DNA from: PALSA-505 sp963762615
Lineage (GTDB): Bacteria; Actinomycetota; Actinomycetes; Streptosporangiales; Streptosporangiaceae
Direction: 5' to 3'
Assembly (NCBI GenBank): GCA_963762615.1
Contig: CAVXLG010000020.1
Coordinates: 1 to 64,000 of the forward strand
Length of the DNA stretch: 64,000 nt
Shown here: piece after piece, positions 34,890 through 42,906 of the stretch
How positions within the stretch are numbered: position 1 is the stretch's first letter
How the letters are laid out: each line of letters opens with the position of its first letter
Position numbers and translations under genes: made by a program
The notes under the pieces: model-generated
Told to the model about the DNA's origin: nothing
The model's database searches: none
Seen by the model: only the letters and a program-made list of their open reading frames with translations

Positions 34890-37133
34890 TCAGGCCTGCC
34901 GCAGCAAGGCGCGGGCGGCGGACTCGATGGCCTGCTCGGACAGCAGCACGCTCGCCGCCGCGTCGCCGAGCGGGATGAAGCTGTCCTCGCTCGTCACCCG
35001 GGCCACCCGGCCGCCGAACCCGCCGTCGGCGAGGGCCGTGACGACCGCCTCGGACACGCCGCCGGTGCGCCGCGTCTCGTCGGCGATGAGCACGCGGCCG
35101 GTCATCGCCGCCTCGGCCAGGATGTCGGCGGCCGGCAGCGGCGCGAGCCAGCGCAGGTCCACTACCCGGCAGCCGGCCCCGGACTCGCGCAGCCGCTGCG
35201 CCACCCGCAGGCTCAGCCGCAGCCCGTTGCCGAACGTGATGATCGTGAGGTCGGCCACGCCGCCCGGCGCGGGGTAAGCCCGCGCCCGCCCGGCCGGCAC
35301 GTGCCTGGCCGCCCAGTCCGCGGGCGGCGGGTACGGTGCCAGCCAGCCGCCGTCGCCGGGAACGGCGGCGTCGCGGGCGTGATACAGCGCGATCGGCTCG
35401 AGGAACACGCAGACGCTGCCGTCCGCCTCCGCGGCGGCCAGGCAGGTCCGCAGCATCGCGGCGGCGTCGTCCGGCCGGGCCGGCACGGCGATGATCACGC
35501 CGGGGATGTCCCGCAGCGCGCCGACCGCGTTGTCGTTGTGGAAGTGCCCGCCGAATCCCTCCTGGTAGCCGAGCCCCGCGATCCGCACCACCACCGGGTT
35601 GCGGAACCTGCCGCGGGAGAACCAGGACAGCGTGGCGGCCTCGCCGCGGATCTGGTCGGCGGCGTTATGCAGGTAGGCCAGGTACTGGATCTCCGGCACC
35701 GGCAGCATCCCGGTCAGGCCGGCGCCGAGCGCGAGGCCGAGTATGGCCTGCTCGTCCAGCGGGGTGTCGAACACCCGGCCCGCCCCGAACCGGCGCAGCA
35801 GCCCCCTGGTCACCCCGTACACCCCGCCCTTGCGCGCCACGTCCTCGCCGAACACCAGCATCCCGGGCCGCGCCGCGAGCGCGTCGGCCAGCGCGGCGTT
35901 GATCGCCTGCGCCAGGGTAACCGGGCCGGCGTCCTCCGGCAGCCGCCCGCCGAAGGCAAGCTGCCGCTGGGCCAGCGTGGCGGCGGCAGCGGCGCGGCCG
36001 GCGACCACGTCGGGCCGCCGCGGCGCCAGCGGCGCCATCACCTGGGGGGCGTTGGTCAGCCGCGGCTCGCGTGTCACCTCAGCGGCCAGCTCGAGCACGA
36101 GTTCGCGCGACCGCTCCTGCCGCGCGAGCGCCTCGTCGGCGCTGACCGCGCCGCTGTCGACGAGCAGCCGTACGGTGCCGGCCAGCGGGTCGCGCGCCGC
36201 CGAATCGGCGATCTCGGCCGGGCTGCGGTAGGCGGTCTCGGCGTCCGAGCCCGCGTGCCCGCCGAGCCTGGTCACCGACAGGTGCAGGAAGGCCGGCGCC
36301 CGATGCTGGCGGACGAAGGCCGTCGCGGCCGTCGCGGTGTCGTAGACGTCGGCCAGGTCCTCGCCGTCTGCGTGGAAGTACTCGATGCCCGGCCTGCCCG
36401 ACTGCGCGGTCGCTATCCAGCCCGGCGGCGTGCGCACGCTGATGCCCAGCCCGTTGTCCTCGCAGACCAGCAGCAGCGGCAGCGGCAGGCCCTGGTAGGC
36501 GCAGTAGGCGGCGGTGTTGAACGCGCCCGCGGCAGTGGAGTGATTCACCGACGCGTCGCCGAACGAGCACACCACGATCGAGTCGCCGGGCCAGCGTGTC
36601 ACCGGCCATCCGCGCCACGGCTCATCGGCCGGGCCGGCGGGCAGCCGCCGCCCCCGGTCCAGCGCGAACGCCAGGCCGACGGCGCGCGGCAGGTGCGAGG
36701 CGATGGTCGAGGTCTGCGGGATGATCGCCAGCTCGGCGCGGCCGAACACCTTGTGCCGGCCGCCGGAGATCGGCTCGGCGGCCGCGGCCACCAGGCCGAG
36801 CAGCACGTCCCGCAGGCCGTCGCGCAGCGCGTCCGGTGACGGGCTGGCCTGGCACGCCCGGGTCAGGTAGAACGCGCCGGACCGGTAGTGCAGCAGCGCG
36901 GGATCGGTCACCCGCAGGGCTGCCGCGACGGCGGCGTTTCCCTCGTGCCCCGACGACCCGATCGTGTAGAAGCCGCGGCCGCGCTCGCGCAGCCAGCGTG
37001 CGGCCAGGTCGAGGTGCCTGCTGCCCAGCTGTGCGTCGAACAGCTCCAGGCAGAGCGCCACGCTCAGGGCGGAGCCCGGCCTGACGGCGGCGTGACGCTC
37101 ACCGTGTTTCCCGAATGACTGGCGCCCGGTCAT
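34890..37133 (-). CDS. 2-oxo-acid (branched-chain/acetoin-type) dehydrogenase E1, alpha and beta subunits fused
   Basis: 747 residues from ATG 37133 (MTGRQSFGKHGERHAAV), with AAGGAGGGC upstream; the frame extends beyond it only through an old MFS fragment. Residues 1 to ~370 form an E1-alpha: GFYTIGSSGHEGNAA, ISGGRHKVFGRAELAIIP, then GDASVNHSTAAGAFNTAAY to CEDNG (TPP motif). The rest is E1-beta: GEDVARKGGVYGVTRGL, FDTPLDEQAILGLALGAGL, then SLRVAQRLRESGAGCRVVDL and a transketolase C-domain. It oxidatively decarboxylates a 2-oxo acid on to the lipoyl group of an E2. No E2/E3 genes are nearby, so the partners are elsewhere. Fused E1 proteins occur in several actinomycetes. Confidence 0.88.
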   Translation of the reverse strand: MTGRQSFGKHGERHAAVRPGSALSVALCLELFDAQLGSRHLDLAARWLRERGRGFYTIGSSGHEGNAAVAAALRVTDPALLHYRSGAFYLTRACQASPSPDALRDGLRDVLLGLVAAAAEPISGGRHKVFGRAELAIIPQTSTIASHLPRAVGLAFALDRGRRLPAGPADEPWRGWPVTRWPGDSIVVCSFGDASVNHSTAAGAFNTAAYCAYQGLPLPLLLVCEDNGLGISVRTPPGWIATAQSGRPGIEYFHADGEDLADVYDTATAATAFVRQHRAPAFLHLSVTRLGGHAGSDAETAYRSPAEIADSAARDPLAGTVRLLVDSGAVSADEALARQERSRELVLELAAEVTREPRLTNAPQVMAPLAPRRPDVVAGRAAAAATLAQRQLAFGGRLPEDAGPVTLAQAINAALADALAARPGMLVFGEDVARKGGVYGVTRGLLRRFGAGRVFDTPLDEQAILGLALGAGLTGMLPVPEIQYLAYLHNAADQIRGEAATLSWFSRGRFRNPVVVRIAGLGYQEGFGGHFHNDNAVGALRDIPGVIIAVPARPDDAAAMLRTCLAAAEADGSVCVFLEPIALYHARDAAVPGDGGWLAPYPPPADWAARHVPAGRARAYPAPGGVADLTIITFGNGLRLSLRVAQRLRESGAGCRVVDLRWLAPLPAADILAEAAMTGRVLIADETRRTGGVSEAVVTALADGGFGGRVARVTSEDSFIPLGDAAASVLLSEQAIESAARALLRQA

Positions 37134-37380
37134 CAGCGTGCCCTCCTTCCGCCTGACGGTAGCGGCCGCCGCGCAGCAGCGAGGCCACCGCGGCCAGTGC
37201 CGACAGCGCGGTGGATACGGCGAACACCACCAGCAGGCCGTGGTGGAACGGCTCCGAGCAGGCTGAGCTGGAACATCGGCTCGGCAACCCTGCTCTCGAT
37301 CAGGGCGAAGGCGATGAGCAGCACGACGCCGCCGGCCAGCAGGCCGGCCACCACCGGGTTGGCCCAGCCCTAAGACTGGG
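37099..37380 (-). pseudogene. Remnant of a DHA2-type MFS transporter
   Basis: Minus-strand reading from 37380 gives GWANPVVAGLLAGGVVLLIA and ESRVAEPMFQLSLL, the helix and loop typical after TM7 of EmrB/QacA-like exporters. The frame then shifts near 37255 and continues as HHGLLVVFAVSTALSALAAV ASLLRGGR-type sequence, which is the last helix of such transporters. Everything between and before is gone, so an internal deletion joined two distant parts. The tail overlaps the start of the fused E1 gene. Confidence 0.65.
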
Positions 37381-37381
37381 C
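37362..37381. other. GCCCAG/CTGGGC hairpin at the MFS remnant boundary
   Basis: GCCCAG, 8-nt loop ccctaaga, CTGGGC. It lies between the divergent E1/MFS remnant and the serpin gene, 62 bp ahead of the serpin start; it may be an operator, a terminator or simply the deletion boundary. Confidence 0.35.
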
Positions 37382-37442
37382 TTACAAGTTTTCGGTGAGT
37401 CCGCGATGCAACCGCCGGGCACCGCGGCAACGTCTCACCGGC

Positions 37443-38714
37443 ATGAAGAAGTCACCTGGGCGGGCCGGGGTGGCCGCCGTCCTCGCGCTGGCGGCGGCAG
37501 GCTGCGGTGCCGTCCACGCGGCGCAGCCGGCCGTCGGCAGGGGCACGGCCGGCCGGGCCACCGCGGCCAGCCCCCGGCCGGCCGGCCGGGCGGACACCGC
37601 GTTCGGCCTGGACATGCTGCGCGCGTGGTGCCGGAGCCAGCCACGGTCCAACATCGTCTTCTCGCCGTCCAGCCTGGCCACCGGGCTCGGCCTGGCCTAC
37701 CTCGGCGCCCGCGGCGCGACCGCCGCGGCCATCGCCCGCGTACTGCACCTGCCGGCGGCAGGCGGCCCGCGGACCGAGGCAGACATGCGCGCCCGGCAGT
37801 CGGCGCTGGGCAGGCTGGACGGCCCGGGCGTAACGCTGGCCCGCAGCGACCGGATCTGGTCGGACCCGTCGCTGCTGCCGCGGCGCAGCTACCTGGACGC
37901 GGTGGCCACGGCCGATCAGGCGGGCCTGTCGCGGGTTCCGCTGGACTCGGACCCGGTGAAGGCGGCGCAGCTCATCAACGCCGCGATCGCGCGCGACACC
38001 CGCGGCAAAATCCCCCGGCTGCTTTCGCCGGGATCGCTGGCCGGCCCGGCCTGGGTGCTGACCGATGCCCTCTACCTGAACGCGGCCTGGGCCACGCCGT
38101 TTTCCCCCAGCCGGACCGAGCAGGGGCCGTTCACCGCGGCCTCGGGCGGCACCGCCACGGCGCGGTTCATGCACGGCACCGGCTACCGGTCCGCCTCGGC
38201 GCGCGGCTGGACCGCGGTCGCGCTGCCGTACCGCGGCGGCAGGCTGGCGATGACCGCGCTGCTGCCACGCGCCGGGCCCGGTGCCCTCGGCTGTCAGGTG
38301 CCGGCCCCGGCGGCACTGCGCGCGGTCAGCGCCGACCTGTACGGACCGGGCTCCGCCGGAGCCAGCCGGGCGACCGCCGTCGCGCTGCCCAAGGTCAGCC
38401 TCGGCTCGCACCAGGAGATGGACAGCCTGCTCACCGGGCTCGGCATGGGCGTCGCGTTCTCCGGCCGTGCCGACTTCACCGGGCTGTCGCCGAGCGCGTG
38501 CTGCATCTCGTTCGTCGAGCACGCGGCGACGCTGCAGGTGGGGGAGAAGGGCACGGTCGGCAGCGCGGCCACCGCGGTCGGCCTGCTGCCCGCCGACGTT
38601 CAGGTGCCGGCCGGCCCCGAGATCACGTTCGACCGGCCGTACCTGATGCTCGTGACCGACACCGTCACCGGCGAGCCGCTGTTCCTGGCGCGGGTGGCCG
38701 ATCCCGGTGCGTGA
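37443..38714 (+). CDS. Serpin-family serine protease inhibitor, putative lipoprotein
   Basis: 423 residues from ATG 37443 (MKKSPGRAGVAAVLALAAAGC). The signal sequence ends in a lipobox-like AAGC, so it is probably a membrane-anchored extracytoplasmic lipoprotein. The serpin fold shows NIVFSPSSLATGLGLAYLGA, LNAAWATPFSPSRTEQGPF, PKVSLGSHQEMDSLLTGLGM and FDRPYLMLVTDTVTGEPLFL. The reactive-centre hinge EKGTVGSAATAVGLLPADV follows the inhibitory consensus (E-x-G-T-x-A-x-A-A-T) reasonably, so inhibition by loop insertion is feasible. The P1 residue cannot be fixed. Bacterial serpins are uncommon. Monocistronic. Confidence 0.9.
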   Translation: MKKSPGRAGVAAVLALAAAGCGAVHAAQPAVGRGTAGRATAASPRPAGRADTAFGLDMLRAWCRSQPRSNIVFSPSSLATGLGLAYLGARGATAAAIARVLHLPAAGGPRTEADMRARQSALGRLDGPGVTLARSDRIWSDPSLLPRRSYLDAVATADQAGLSRVPLDSDPVKAAQLINAAIARDTRGKIPRLLSPGSLAGPAWVLTDALYLNAAWATPFSPSRTEQGPFTAASGGTATARFMHGTGYRSASARGWTAVALPYRGGRLAMTALLPRAGPGALGCQVPAPAALRAVSADLYGPGSAGASRATAVALPKVSLGSHQEMDSLLTGLGMGVAFSGRADFTGLSPSACCISFVEHAATLQVGEKGTVGSAATAVGLLPADVQVPAGPEITFDRPYLMLVTDTVTGEPLFLARVADPGA

Positions 38715-38806
38715 TGGCTGGCGCGTTTCCGTTCGGTATAAGAATGGAGAGCGGGGCCGCGATCCTGTCACACTGAGCCGACCGAAGAGCAACCGATGGA
38801 GGCATC

Positions 38807-39835
38807 ATGCTGCCCTGGTCCGCCGAATTCGCCGGACGGCTGGACGAGCACGTCATCACCAGCGAGCTGCTGCGGGGCAATCCGCTCGGCGACCCGTACG
38901 AGCGGCCGCTGCTGGTGTACGTCCCGCCGGGATATGACGACGAACCCGGGCGGCGCTACCCGTCCGTCTACGTGATCCAGGGCTACACCGGCCACGTCGC
39001 CATGTGGTCGAACCGGGGCGCCTACCGGCAGCCGTTCCCGGAGACCGCGGACGCCGTGTTCGCCCGCGGCGAGGCACCGCCCGCGATCGTCGTCTACGTG
39101 GACGCCTGGACCGCCTACGGCGGCAGCCAGTTCGTGGATTCGCCGGGCACCGGCCGCTACCACTCCTACCTGTGCAACGAGGTGGTGCCCTGGGTGGATG
39201 CCCGGTACCGAACGGTGCCCGAGGCGGCCCAGCGGGGGATCATGGGCAAGTCCAGCGGCGGGTTCGGCGCCATGATCACGCCGATGCTGCGGCCCGACCT
39301 GTTCGGGGTGCTGGCCACGCACGCCGGCGATTCGCTCTACGAGCTCTGCTACATACCGGAGTTCGGCAAGGCGGTCCGGTACCTGCGCGGCTACGACGGC
39401 GACATCTGGCGCTGGTGGTCGGACTTCACCTCCCGGATCTCCTTCACCAAGGAGGAGGACCACATCCTGCTGATGACCCTGGGCGTGGCCGCCTGCTTCT
39501 CCGCCCAGGAGGACGGCACGGTGGATCTGCCGTTCGACCCGAAGACGGGGGTGCTGCGGCCAGACGTCTGGCAGCGCTGGCTCGACTGGGACCCGGTACG
39601 GATGGTGCCCAGGTACGCCGACGCGCTCCGGTCAGTCCGGGCGATGTGGATCGACGCGGGCACCAGGGACGAGTGGTTCCTCGACCTCGGCGCCGAGGCG
39701 TTCCGCGCTGCTCTGCTCGAGGCCGGGGTGAAGGAGGACATCATCCGGTTCGAGCTGTTCGACGCCACCCACATGGGCATCGACTACCGGTACCCGATGT
39801 CGCTGGCCTGGATGTGCCAGCAGATGGCCGGCTGA
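38807..39835 (+). CDS. Esterase-D/enterochelin-esterase-like alpha/beta hydrolase
   Basis: 342 residues. YERPLLVYVPPGYDDEPGRRYPS opens the putative-esterase domain (as in S-formylglutathione hydrolase/Fes relatives). Nucleophile elbow GKSSGGFGAM puts the catalytic Ser at 149; the acid is likely in WIDAGTRDEWFLD and His in FDATHMGIDYRY. No signal peptide. ATG 38807 has GATGGAGGC upstream, and TATAAG at 38738 could be a -10. Substrate unknown. Confidence 0.85.
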   Translation: MLPWSAEFAGRLDEHVITSELLRGNPLGDPYERPLLVYVPPGYDDEPGRRYPSVYVIQGYTGHVAMWSNRGAYRQPFPETADAVFARGEAPPAIVVYVDAWTAYGGSQFVDSPGTGRYHSYLCNEVVPWVDARYRTVPEAAQRGIMGKSSGGFGAMITPMLRPDLFGVLATHAGDSLYELCYIPEFGKAVRYLRGYDGDIWRWWSDFTSRISFTKEEDHILLMTLGVAACFSAQEDGTVDLPFDPKTGVLRPDVWQRWLDWDPVRMVPRYADALRSVRAMWIDAGTRDEWFLDLGAEAFRAALLEAGVKEDIIRFELFDATHMGIDYRYPMSLAWMCQQMAG

Positions 39836-39901
39836 CCAGGGCCGGGCAGGCGGGCTGGTGCCGTTGTACGTGATCTGACCCCGGGTGCCAGGATTACCAG
39901 C

Positions 39902-41944
39902 ATGACCACGGGCACGCGGCCGCCGCTGGAACAGCCAGTGCAGCGGGGGCGCGGCCTGATCGTGATCTACTCCGCGCTGATGCTGGCGATCCTGCTGGCC
40001 GCGCTCGACCAGACGATCGTGTCCACCGCGCTGCCCACGATCGTCGGCGACCTGGGCGGGCTGTCCCGGCTGTCCTGGGTGGTGACCGCGTACATACTGG
40101 CCAGCACGGTGGGCACCCCGCTGTGGGGCAAGCTCGGCGACCAGTACGGCCGCAAGAGGCTGTTCCAGGGCGCCATCGTGATCTTCCTGGTCGGGTCCGC
40201 GCTCTGCGGCCTGTCCCAGGACATCAACATGCTGATCGCGTTCCGCGCGCTGCAGGGGCTGGGCGGCGGGGGGCTCATGGTGCTCGCCCAGGCGATCGTC
40301 GGCGATGTGGTCCCGCCCCGGGAACGAGGGCGCTACCAGGGGGCGTTCGGCGCGGTCTTCGGCGTGGCGAGCGTGGCCGGCCCGCTGATCGGCGGGTTCT
40401 TCGTAGACAATCTCGGCTGGCGCTGGGTGTTCTACATCAACCTGCCGATCGGCGTGATCGCGCTGGCCGTGATCGCGGTGGCGCTACCCGATACGTCGAC
40501 CCGGTCCCATCACACCATCGACTACGTGGGCACCGTGCTGCTCGGCGGCGCGGCGACCTGCGTCGTGCTGCTCACCTCGTGGGGCGGCACCACCTTCCCG
40601 TGGGGATCGGGCGTGATCATCGGCCTCGGGATCGGCGCCGTCGCGCTGACGGTCGGCTGGTGGCGGTCGGCGCACCGCGCGCCCGAGCCGGTGCTGCCGC
40701 CGCGGCTGTTCCGGGATCCGGTGTTCAGGATCAGCTCGGCCATCGGGTTCGCGGCCGGGTTCGCGCTGTTCGGCGCGCTCTCGTTCCTGCCGCTCTACCT
40801 GCAGGTGGTGCGCGGCGTCTCGGCCACGATCTCCGGCGTCTACCTGCTGCCCATGGTCATCGGCCTGCTGGTGACCTCGATCACCAGCGGGCAGCTGATC
40901 AGCAGGCGGGGCCGGTACAAGGTGTACCCGATCATCGGCACCGCGCTGCTGACCGTGTCGCTGTTCCTGCTGTCGAGGCTGAACGAGCACACGCCCACCG
41001 GGGTGATGTGGCTGTACTTCCTGCTGCTCGGCCTCGGGCTCGGCCTGATCCTTCAGGTGCTGATCATCGCGGTGCAGAATTCGGCCGACTACGCCGACCT
41101 GGGCGCCGCCACCTCGGGCGCCACCTTCTTCCGCTCCATCGGCAGCTCGTTCGGGGTGGCCATCTTCGGCGCGGTGTTCTCCAACCGGCTGGCCAGCGAG
41201 ATCGTGACCGAGCTGCGCGGGGTGCGGCTGCCGCCCGGCTTCAGCCCGTCCGCCGCGCAGGCCAATCCGGTGCTGATCCACCGGCTCCCGGTCCCGCTGC
41301 GCGGCGACGTCGTGCACGCGTACACGGTGTCCCTGCAGACCGTGTTCCTGGCCGCGGTGCCGGTGGCCCTGGCGGCCTTCATCCTCAGCTGGTTCCTGCG
41401 CGAGGTGCCGCTCCGCGCCGCCGTGGGTGCCGCCGCAAACCCGGCCGACGTGGCCGACGGGCTGGGCGCGACCTCGGCCCAGCGGTCGTCCGCGGAGGAA
41501 CTGGAGCGCGCGCTGGTCCAGCTGTCCAGCGTCGACCTGCGCCGGCGCGGCTACGAGCGGATGGCGGAGGTGTCCGGCCTCGGCCTGCCCGCGGGCAGCT
41601 GCTGGGTGCTCGCCCACCTGGCCAAGCAGGACCACGTCGCCGGGCAGGACCTGGCCCGGGAGGCCGGCGTCACGGTCGAGCACGGCCGGCCCTATGTGGA
41701 TCTGCTCGTGAACCGGGGGATGGTGATCAGGGACAACGGCATGCTGAGCCTCACCGAGGCCGGGCACGCGGCGGCGGAGCGGCTGTTCGCCGGGCGGCGC
41801 GACCTGCTGGAGAAACTGGTCGCCGACTGGTCACCCGAGCAGTACGCGGAGGTGACCGAGCTGCTGAACCGGCTGTCCCGCGCGCTGCTGGGGGAGGACG
41901 CCGACCGCGGCGTGCTCGCCGGGCCGGCGCCCGCCCTGCGGTAG
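39902..41944 (+). CDS. DHA2-family MFS exporter with C-terminal MarR-like winged helix
   Basis: 680 residues. Residues 1-500 are a 14-TM EmrB/QacA-type drug:H+ antiporter: ALDQTIVSTALPTIVGDLGG (TM1), GKLGDQYGRKRLF (motif A), GAVFGVASVAGPLIGGFF (motif C). The cytoplasmic C-terminal ~150 residues are a winged-helix like MarR (GSCWVLAHLAKQDHVAGQDL, HGRPYVDLLVNRGMVIRDNG, LTEAGHAAAERLF). A transporter fused to its regulator-like domain is found in some actinomycetes; the domain could sense ligand and gate or report. ATG 39902, alone in its transcription unit or followed by the FAH gene after 30 bp. Confidence 0.9.
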   Translation: MTTGTRPPLEQPVQRGRGLIVIYSALMLAILLAALDQTIVSTALPTIVGDLGGLSRLSWVVTAYILASTVGTPLWGKLGDQYGRKRLFQGAIVIFLVGSALCGLSQDINMLIAFRALQGLGGGGLMVLAQAIVGDVVPPRERGRYQGAFGAVFGVASVAGPLIGGFFVDNLGWRWVFYINLPIGVIALAVIAVALPDTSTRSHHTIDYVGTVLLGGAATCVVLLTSWGGTTFPWGSGVIIGLGIGAVALTVGWWRSAHRAPEPVLPPRLFRDPVFRISSAIGFAAGFALFGALSFLPLYLQVVRGVSATISGVYLLPMVIGLLVTSITSGQLISRRGRYKVYPIIGTALLTVSLFLLSRLNEHTPTGVMWLYFLLLGLGLGLILQVLIIAVQNSADYADLGAATSGATFFRSIGSSFGVAIFGAVFSNRLASEIVTELRGVRLPPGFSPSAAQANPVLIHRLPVPLRGDVVHAYTVSLQTVFLAAVPVALAAFILSWFLREVPLRAAVGAAANPADVADGLGATSAQRSSAEELERALVQLSSVDLRRRGYERMAEVSGLGLPAGSCWVLAHLAKQDHVAGQDLAREAGVTVEHGRPYVDLLVNRGMVIRDNGMLSLTEAGHAAAERLFAGRRDLLEKLVADWSPEQYAEVTELLNRLSRALLGEDADRGVLAGPAPALR

Positions 41945-41974
41945 CCTCCGGTTAACCGGTAAGGAGATCCCAGG

Positions 41975-42865
41975 GTGAGGCTTGCCACCATTTCCACCGC
42001 CGCCGGACCGCGGCTGCACGTGCTCGGCCGGTCCGGGTACGTCAACGTCGGCGAGGCTACCGGGGATCCGCGGTTCGCCTCGCTGCGCTCGTTCCTGGAG
42101 GCAGGACGGCCCGCGATGGACGCGGCCCGCGGGCTGGCCGGCCGTGACGGCCGGCCGTACGGCCCCGAGGACTTCGGCCCGGCCGTCCCGGCTCCCGAGC
42201 GCATCTTGTGCCTGGGCGTGAACTACAGCGATCACGCCATCGAGAGCAGGGGCGAGGTGCCCAGCTGGCCGGACGTGTTCGTGCGCGGCCGGGGCACCGT
42301 GCTCGGCCCGTACGCCGACCTGGTGAAGCCCGCCCTGACCGAGCGCTTCGACTACGAGGGCGAGCTCGGCCTGGTGATCGGCGCGGGCGGCCGGTACATC
42401 CCGGCCGGCAAGGCACTGGACGCGGTGGCCGGCTTCGTCGTGCTGAACGACGCCTCGGCCCGCGACTGGCAGCGGGCGGGCACGCAGTGGACGCCGGGCA
42501 AGAACTTCGACGCCAGCATGCCGATCGGCCCCGAGGTGGTGACCACCGACGAGGTGGACGTGTCGGACGTGGCGCTCACCACCACGCTGAACGGCGAGGT
42601 CATGCAGTCCGCCAGGACGTCGCAGCTGATCGTGGACGTGCCGAGCGCGGTCGAGTACTTCTCCTCGTTCACCACGCTGGTCCCGGGCGACGTGATCGCC
42701 ACCGGGACGCCGGGCGGGGTGGGCTTCGCCCGCACGCCGCCGGTCTGGCTGACCCCCGGCGACGTCATCGAGGTGAGCATCGAGGGGGTCGGCGCCATCC
42801 GCAACCGGGTGGTGGCCGAGGACGGCGCCCCGCGCGACTGGCGGTGGCAGCCCGCCCGCGCCTAG
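41975..42865 (+). CDS. Fumarylacetoacetate hydrolase (FAH) family protein
   Basis: 296 residues from GTG 41975 behind AAGGAGATCC. FAH C-terminal fold: ILCLGVNYSDHAIESRGEVP, the metal-binding E-x-E and D (RFDYEGELGLVIG), GFVVLNDASARDWQ, GKNFDASMPIGPEVV and ATGTPGGVGFARTPP. Cleaves or isomerises beta-diketo or oxo-acid products of aromatic breakdown (fumarylpyruvate, 2-hydroxyhepta-2,4-dienedioate, acylpyruvate). The N-terminal 70 residues are the usual small cap. It may belong to the same unit as the MFS exporter. Confidence 0.9.
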   Translation: MRLATISTAAGPRLHVLGRSGYVNVGEATGDPRFASLRSFLEAGRPAMDAARGLAGRDGRPYGPEDFGPAVPAPERILCLGVNYSDHAIESRGEVPSWPDVFVRGRGTVLGPYADLVKPALTERFDYEGELGLVIGAGGRYIPAGKALDAVAGFVVLNDASARDWQRAGTQWTPGKNFDASMPIGPEVVTTDEVDVSDVALTTTLNGEVMQSARTSQLIVDVPSAVEYFSSFTTLVPGDVIATGTPGGVGFARTPPVWLTPGDVIEVSIEGVGAIRNRVVAEDGAPRDWRWQPARA

Positions 42866-42906
42866 CCCGCGACCCCGGCCCGCACCCGGGCGCTCGCTTG
42901 TATGAG

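Noticed and set aside
37434..38776. Overlapping open frames on both strands of the serpin gene
   Set aside because: They are compositional shadows; only the serpin frame shows a signal peptide and fold motifs.
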